A DNA stretch of 64,000 nucleotides, taken from contig JAVYIG010000163.1 in NCBI GenBank assembly GCA_035222895.1, positions 744,001 through 808,000 on the forward strand. Direction: 5' to 3'. The notes below the pieces were generated by a model that was not told the DNA's origin, did no database searches, and saw only the letters and a list, made by a program, of their open reading frames with translations. The position numbers and the translations under genes were made by a program. The DNA comes from Strongylocentrotus droebachiensis (taxonomy: Eukaryota; Echinodermata; Echinoidea; Camarodonta; Strongylocentrotidae). This document shows positions 60,615-64,000 of this stretch, one piece after another. Within the stretch, counting starts at the first letter, position 1; every line of letters starts with the position of its first letter.

Positions 60615-63073
60615 CCGATTTTTGCCGATTTATTATCTTTGATCGGCCATCGGCGTGATACAGCCGATCGGGCATGATCGGATCGGTATCGGCGTCCGAT
60701 CCGATGATCGGTTACAGGGTTAGGTAAAGGTGCCCCCGTCTTAATAGCTTTGGATACGCCCTTGGCTGACTGCATTGCTTCAATGAAGTTCTCATGTTTT
60801 TCTCTCCAGTTGTTCTTTTTCTGCAATACAACCAAAAGTAACATGTAGTTATTTTCTTTTTACTGCCTGATTAAAAAAACAATAACAATATTACGACAAA
60901 AAAACAAGAAAAAACATGTACATACAAAATAGCAATGTTTATAACGATGTACAGTATACAAAATACATGCCAAACAACGGTTAATGGGTATATTATTCTG
61001 TTATCCTGGCTTTGTCAATTTGCTATAAGTTCTGAAAGCCAGTGTTCAAGGTCTCCCTACCTAGCACCGAGTCTACACCTGGGTTGAGAGTGGCAAAATC
61101 GACATTAGTTAATGTTTTGCGAAAGTTAAGAACTTTACTCGTATATCATCATCATAATCATGACTACAGTAATAATTACCATCATCATTATCATTGTTAT
61201 CACCCCCATCACCATCATCATTACTATCATTATCACTAACATTATTAACATCATATTAGAAACATCATCATTATCATTATCACTATCATTATTAACATCA
61301 TATTAGCAACATCATCATTATTATTATCACCACCATCACCATCACTATTATTATTAACATCATATTAGCAACATCATCATTATTATTATCACCACCATCA
61401 CAATCATCATCACTATCTGAACTAGAAAAGCATTGGCATCACCATCCTCTCAAATATAACCCTTATCAACGTAATAAAGCTGTGATCGTCACGATGGGCT
61501 CATAAGCTGATGTTTCAAGCCTCAACAAACAAGTAAGCAAGGAAGTAAACTATCATTATTAACATCATATTAAAGCGAAATCATCATTATCATCACCACT
61601 ATTTTATTATCATCATCTTTACCATCATCCGCACCATCATCTTCATCATCATCATAATCTTGACCATCAGCATCACCATAATCACCATCACAATCATGCC
61701 ATCAAGTACTTAAAGAATCTATTTTGTAATCCACCATGTCAGTCAAACTGAAGACACTAAGTGCTTAATATATTAACAGAATACTGCAACAACTGGAAAC
61801 AAAGATATCACCAGTAGGCTAGTCTTCTTTTAATTACCAAATACCTATAATGCTGTCGGTTTGGAGCCAGAACAATTCATAGTTGCATTATGGATCATGA
61901 TACTCTTCTCCCATTAAAGCAAAATGACCGTAACAACACACCGATTAAACAAATATTCTAAATACTCACTGGTGGAGGTAAATCACGCTCGTTTGTTTTG
62001 GGAATCGTGCCGATGTCTGTACCTTCTGCTCTCTGCTTTGATGAGTCGAACGTTTTCCTCTTTTTTTTAACAGTTTTGCGACAAACCTTGGCATGGCGTG
62101 CCTGAGAAAATCAAATATAAAGTGTATTTGTACAATCATATCCTCACTGATTTATTTCAAAACTTTGCATCTGTTACATTCCATATTCCAAGTTCTAATT
62201 TAATATAAGTTTTCTATCATTAAATTTACAAAATTACATAAAATGTCCTACTTTTCATTTACAAAATGTTTCAAAAGGAAAAACCTGAAAGGAGTCGTTA
62301 GCATTTTAAAAATCTAAACATGTGAGAATTAAAGTTTGCACATAAGATAGACCCTATGTCATTGAACACTCAAGTTAACTGTATTTAGGATAATAACAAA
62401 TTTCTGTTGAATTATTGTTATTATAGACTATAAAGTAGACCTAACATGCAACATATTAATGTAAGTCTAAATCTGAAAATAATACGGCTCAACACTCCAA
62501 GTGGAGTAAAACGAGGACGAACTGTGTGAATGAAATTATAGAATGATACTATTGATATGCTGTTGCACATGAGCCTTAAAGTTGGGTCTTGGATTTTAAC
62601 TATGGATGGTGGTAAAGAATTGCAGTCTGCAAATGTTTTCAGAAGGAAGGAATATTTGAATGAATCTTTGTTTGAACAAATTTCAATGTAAGACCAATTG
62701 TGTGTTCTTCTGGTTAAAAGAGTAACAGAGTGAAGCAGGTCTCGCAACGAACTGAGGCTGAGTGGTATCCTTCATGAGCTTCGAAGGAGGAAATTGGTCT
62801 AGCAAACCTCACTTCAGAAAGTGTAGTCCGGCCATTCAAGATTTGTCAACACTTCTTTGACTACCATGGTCATTCTTGACAAATCTGAGGCAGTATTGAT
62901 TCATTGGTCCTTAAAAGTATAACAACTTAACAAGATAGTTTTGTTTATGTCTTTGACCTTGAATAAGCTACAATCTTTGACCTTGACTGAGCTACAATGA
63001 TCACTCACCAGTGTATCAGGAAGGAAGGTCCTTCCACATGTTCCACAGGGCCTAAACTCAGTTTCAATATTAT
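43700..63073 (-). CDS. ZC2HC1A: ZC2HC1A-type zinc-finger protein, 5' partial, exon split by hAT transposon
   Basis: Minus-strand exons are 63009-63073, 61970-62101, one exon split into 60723-60820 and 49243-49274 (ancestrally contiguous), 47552-47697, 46282-46456, 45345-45450, 44644-44856 and 43700-43895. All junctions are GT-AG with matching phase. The ancestral reading gives about 386 aa after the missing N-terminal exon. It has a first C2HC finger (PCGTCGRTFLPDTLARHAKVC region), KKRKTFDSSKQRAEGTDI, NNWREKHENFIEAMQSAKG, a second C2HC finger (CPSCDRHF, RHIPWC), a long disordered serine-rich middle, and the C-terminal paired CxxC module (LPKFCHECGSRYP, AKYCCECG) ending REYLD. This order matches vertebrate ZC2HC1A (325 aa); the paralogues ZC2HC1B/C are alternatives. 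The function of the family is poorly known. The start codon lies beyond the right edge. The 11.44-kb insertion at the PLPPPP segment should abolish or alter the product of this allele. Confidence 0.88.
46095..46303. repeat. Tandem duplication spanning a ZC2HC1A splice donor
   Basis: The sequence 'ACATCAATAAAATAAGAAAT', running on through 'CCACATACATGG' and 'TTTCTGAC..GAGGTCC', occurs at about 46095-46165 and again at about 46230-46303. The right copy contains the end of coding exon 46282-46456 and its GTATGT donor. The left copy carries a near-identical donor-like word in the intron. Confidence 0.75.
46561..46715. mobile_element. Palindromic MITE (GGGCCCCGATGCACAAAACT)
   Basis: The left arm 'CACAAAACTTACCATTGATGG' is mirrored by the right arm 'CCATCAATAGTAAGTTTTATG'. 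Inner TACCATGG blocks are also mirrored. Intronic in ZC2HC1A. End structure is like 40303-40444. Confidence 0.65.
47761..48172. repeat. 412-bp direct repeat, copy A
   Basis: Nearly identical (only one mismatch seen, near 48018/48828) to copy B at 48570-48981, with a constant offset of 809 bp. Between them lies a LINE 3' fragment. Intronic in ZC2HC1A. Confidence 0.9.
48173..48569 (-). mobile_element. 5'-truncated non-LTR retrotransposon tail
   Basis: The minus strand encodes a fragment like the extreme C-terminus of a LINE ORF2 (RRTHNWSFIEICSNKDCFKY, SFFPKT, IQDPT) followed by the 3' UTR. It is homologous to 62336-62760. Homology starts at 48177 (TTTGCACATAAG) and stops at about 48568. Confidence 0.7.
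48570..48981. repeat. 412-bp direct repeat, copy B
   Basis: Copy of 47761-48172. Both end at GGGTTAAT and diverge immediately after. Confidence 0.9.
49243..49282 (-). other. ZC2HC1A: 3' half of transposon-split ZC2HC1A exon
   Basis: On the minus strand it begins with the target duplication CCTTTACC (49282-49275), then codes PPPAQKRINP with a terminal G, and ends at donor G|GTAAGA (49243). Joined to 60723-60820 with one duplication copy removed, it yields ...GAPLPPPPAQKRINP, then the phase-1 join to DYVQCP. Human ZC2HC1A has a similar proline run before DYIQCP. Confidence 0.9.
49294..49435. repeat. Left subterminal GATCGG cluster and poly-T
   Basis: Repeated GATCGG / ATCGGAAGA words, an ATCGGCCGAT palindrome, then about 50 consecutive T. 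This mirrors 60580-60711 in inverted orientation. In hAT elements such subterminal words are usually transposase-binding sites; here that is inferred. Confidence 0.8.
49436..52726. other. Non-coding left interior of the hAT element
   Basis: No recognisable gene. Contains GA/TC-rich stretches (50020-50050, 51700-51740, 51860-52030), T runs (about 52100) and a poly-C run (52638-52652) just past the transposase stop. Short open frames have no family resemblance. Confidence 0.5.
52727..55969 (-). CDS. hAT transposase with BED finger, intact, three exons
   Basis: Exons 55352-55969, 53997-54799 and 52727-53501 (minus strand, GT-AG, phases 0 and 2) give an unbroken 731-aa protein. Residues 11-60 are a BED-type zinc finger (AICIHCEKQV...NLARHVQIC; Cys27, Cys30, His51, Cys55). 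Next comes the hAT catalytic core: Asp183 in FTTDMWRGLTSEYM, Asp254 in CGVSDNGANIRK, the CxxH-like CFAHNMNLAV, and VETRWNS. The C-terminal dimerisation region has SERMFSMAG, with Glu695 as the likely third acidic residue. A (VQDD)n acidic repeat is inserted in exon 3. The enzyme would excise and reinsert the element by a cut-and-paste hairpin mechanism. It resembles the Ac/ZBED-like branch. Start Met at 55969 is the first in frame, preceded by a TATA-like box. Confidence 0.92.
53173..53256. repeat. 12-bp tandem repeat in transposase exon 3
   Basis: Seven copies of CTTGGACATCAT (last imperfect), encoding (VQDD)n on the minus strand, in frame. Confidence 0.95.
55970..57660. other. Transposase upstream region within the hAT element
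   Basis: Includes the TATA-like box (56047-56057) and an E2F-like TTTTGGCGGGAA word (56218-56229). The remainder is AT-rich with no coding frames recognised. Confidence 0.5.
56047..56057 (-). promoter_or_regulatory. TATA-like box for the hAT transposase
   Basis: The minus strand reads CTTATAAAAAG about 80 bp upstream of the transposase ATG, a plausible core promoter position. Confidence 0.45.
57660..59060. repeat. Internal duplication in the hAT element, copy 1
   Basis: Blocks such as 'AGGATGAGAAGGCGGTACCG', 'GGCGGGAAAC', 'CACTTTCGGAAGCAAAGATC' (interrupted here by a MITE) and 'TGACATAATGTAGGACCTG' recur in the same order in copy 2 (about 59080-59990). Copy 1 has about 190 bp (58530-58718) that copy 2 lacks. 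Confidence 0.8.
57977..58297. mobile_element. hAT-like MITE nested inside the large hAT element, 321 bp
   Basis: Perfect 16-bp inverted ends, CAGGCGCGGATCCAGG and its complement. The flanking direct repeat is CTTTCGG (57970-57976 and 58298-58304). The paralogous copy of this region (about 59390-59400, ACTTTCGGAAGC) lacks the insert, giving a natural empty site. Confidence 0.9.
59080..59990. repeat. Internal duplication in the hAT element, copy 2
   Basis: Second copy of the block described for copy 1, without the MITE and without the 190-bp segment. Includes an A/T-run boundary near 59990-60015. Confidence 0.8.
60580..60711. repeat. Right subterminal poly-A and CCGATC/GATCGG cluster
   Basis: About 32 A (60580-60611) followed by repeated TTGCCGAT, GATCGGCC and GATCGGATCGG words, leading into the terminal inverted repeat. 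Inverted counterpart of 49294-49435. Confidence 0.8.
60723..60820 (-). other. ZC2HC1A: 5' half of transposon-split ZC2HC1A exon
   Basis: Acceptor TATTGCAG|AAAAAG at 60820/60821, then KKNNWREKHENFIEAMQSAK and GVSKAIKTGAPLP, running into the transposon at the CC of a proline codon. Reading continues open into the transposon end as far as the poly-A/poly-T run. Confidence 0.92.
61136..61700. repeat. (ATC)n/(ATT)n microsatellite region
   Basis: Degenerate CAT/ATC trinucleotide repeats with a repeated 'AACATCATATTAGCAACATC' higher-order unit. Intronic in ZC2HC1A. Confidence 0.9.
62336..62760 (-). mobile_element. 5'-truncated non-LTR retrotransposon tail (second copy)
   Basis: Homologous to 48177-48568. 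The minus strand encodes NKDSFKYSFLLKTFADCNSL then PPSIVKIQDP, resembling the 'FKYSFFPRTI.DWN.LPPSIV' terminal part of CR1/L2-like ORF2 proteins, with a 3' UTR ending at 62336 (GTGCAAAC on the minus strand). Confidence 0.7.
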
Positions 63074-64000
63074 CTGCAATTTTAATAAAACAATAAATAT
63101 GGAACTTTAAAATATAATATCACATTCAAAGCAATTTGAAGAAATAAAAGCTAATTGCATAGAGTGAAGGAGTGGTTTATAATGACATGATCGGTATTAA
63201 ATCTGTGAATGTCAAGATTCTGGACAGACTAGTAAAAACTTCTAGAATAATCTCAATAAGACGAAAATGACTAAGAAGGATTCTAAAAATGATCAAACAA
63301 TACCTTCTTGATGCAGAATAACTAGTCCAAGTCAAGGTCGACATTTTAATTTGAGGCTCATTTGGTCAAATCTTAGCGATTTCAGGACAATGCAATCCTT
63401 TTTCTAACCATGTGTACCTACGTATGGCGTCCGAGAAGTGACGTACTGACGTACGGGCGTACGGCAGCCAAAACGTGGGGATAGTCTGAACAATTTTTCA
63501 ATTTTCAATTTGGGATCGTTTTTCACCATTTTTGTTTGATATTTGAATTAAAAATGTAATCAGAAGAATACATTTCAAATTTCAAGTCTCACCGATGTTT
63601 CTATCAAAAGATACAGCCCCTTCAAAACGCTGAAATATTCATAGCATTTTGCTCAGAATCGACGATAAAGACGTACACGCAGAGTTATGTTGTTTTGCTA
63701 AATTTAGCCAAACAGCTGTATCGCGCGATATGCAAGCGTATGCATATCGTACGCAAGTTGCTCAGCCAATGCGCGACTTGCAGCTTGAGCCACGCTGTCT
63801 CCGCGATATGTGCCATTGACTAGTATGGGTGGCCGTTCCCGCCATAGAACCCGGAAGTGAATACACGTTGTAGTCAATGGCAATATCGCGGAGACAACGT
63901 GCACGTTGTCTCCGCGATATTGCCATTGATTACAACGTGTACCGTAAATAACGTTGTATAAACCGCCCTCGTGTATTAACCGCACCCCTCTTTTTCGCCC
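63074..64000. other. ZC2HC1A 5' intron side, no exon found
   Basis: The missing first coding exon (ending in phase 1) was not found before the window edge. Contains the near-perfect inverted repeat at 63863-63940. Confidence 0.5.
63863..63940. repeat. Inverted repeat, 39-bp arms, no spacer
   Basis: The left arm starts ACACGTTGTAGTCAATGG and the right arm is its reverse complement with one mismatch, meeting at GTGCAC. A partial third copy (CTGTCTCCGCGATATGTGCC) lies at about 63795-63815. Confidence 0.9.

Larger units (their letters stand above)
49283..60722 (-). mobile_element. Autonomous-type hAT transposon, 11,440 bp, inside a ZC2HC1A exon
   Basis: Terminal inverted repeats TAACCCTGTAA (49283-49293) and TTACAGGGTTA (60712-60722). 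Perfect 8-bp target duplications GGTAAAGG at 49275-49282 and 60723-60730, the length typical of hAT. Both ends carry inverted subterminal clusters of GATCGG/CCGATC, followed by a poly-T run (49386-49435, about 50 T) on the left and a poly-A run (60580-60611) on the right. The interior encodes one complete transposase (52727-55969, minus). The rest is non-coding, with an internal duplication and a nested MITE. Perfect duplications and an open transposase suggest a recent insertion. Confidence 0.93.

Noticed and set aside
63704..63985. 93-aa minus-strand open frame at the right edge as the missing ZC2HC1A first exon
   Set aside because: It lies over the inverted repeat, has no zinc-finger or family motif, and no donor in the needed phase was identified.
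1..64000. CRISPR arrays, operons or bacterial elements
   Set aside because: Spliced genes, SINEs, LINEs and MITEs show a nuclear eukaryotic genome; the tandem arrays seen are microsatellites or transposon-internal repeats.

Overview
This is a eukaryotic, AT-rich, intron-rich and transposon-dense window. It most resembles a marine invertebrate deuterostome, probably an echinoderm such as a sea urchin. That is inferred from the style of the genes and repeats (many small palindromic MITEs, tRNA-derived SINEs, long oligo-dG/dC runs); no marker sequence fixes the species. Four host genes can be rebuilt exon by exon with GT-AG junctions and continuous phase.

Layout. (1) About 2.2-9.3 kb, minus strand: RBBP8/CtIP, the DNA-end-resection factor. 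It has the N-terminal coiled coil, one very long disordered exon and the start of the Sae2-like C-terminal domain; the last exon(s) lie left of the window or were not found. (2) 13.7-19.35 kb, minus strand: complete four-exon ADI1 (acireductone dioxygenase, methionine salvage), 185 aa. (3) 26.1-37.0 kb, plus strand: complete nine-coding-exon ABHD3-type membrane phospholipase/hydrolase, 395 aa, with a decayed duplicate of its third coding exon in the preceding intron. (4) 43.7-63.1 kb, minus strand: ZC2HC1A-type zinc-finger gene, lacking only its first coding segment, which lies beyond the right edge.

The main discovery is that the third visible coding exon of the ZC2HC1A gene is split by an 11,440-bp hAT DNA transposon (49283-60722). 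The element has matching 11-bp terminal inverted repeats (TAACCCTGTAA), a perfect 8-bp target-site duplication (GGTAAAGG), subterminal GATCGG-rich ends, and an uninterrupted three-exon hAT transposase of 731 aa with a BED finger and D-D-E candidates. Removing the element and one duplication copy restores a single 130-nt exon in the correct phase. The inverted repeats also carry a GT donor-like word at entry and a TTACAG acceptor-like word at exit, whichever way they are transcribed, so the element could be spliced as an intron. In this exon the splice would leave 20 extra nucleotides and shift the frame.

The remaining sequence is introns and intergenic DNA loaded with mobile elements. These include several hAT-like MITEs (some nested, with recognisable 8-bp duplications), a 1.2-kb foldback element in an ADI1 intron, a 1.45-kb element with perfect 21-bp inverted repeats in an ABHD3 intron, SINE copies, LINE fragments (one flanked by 412-bp direct repeats), and microsatellites. 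The four host genes are functionally unrelated; they are neighbours, not an operon-like system.
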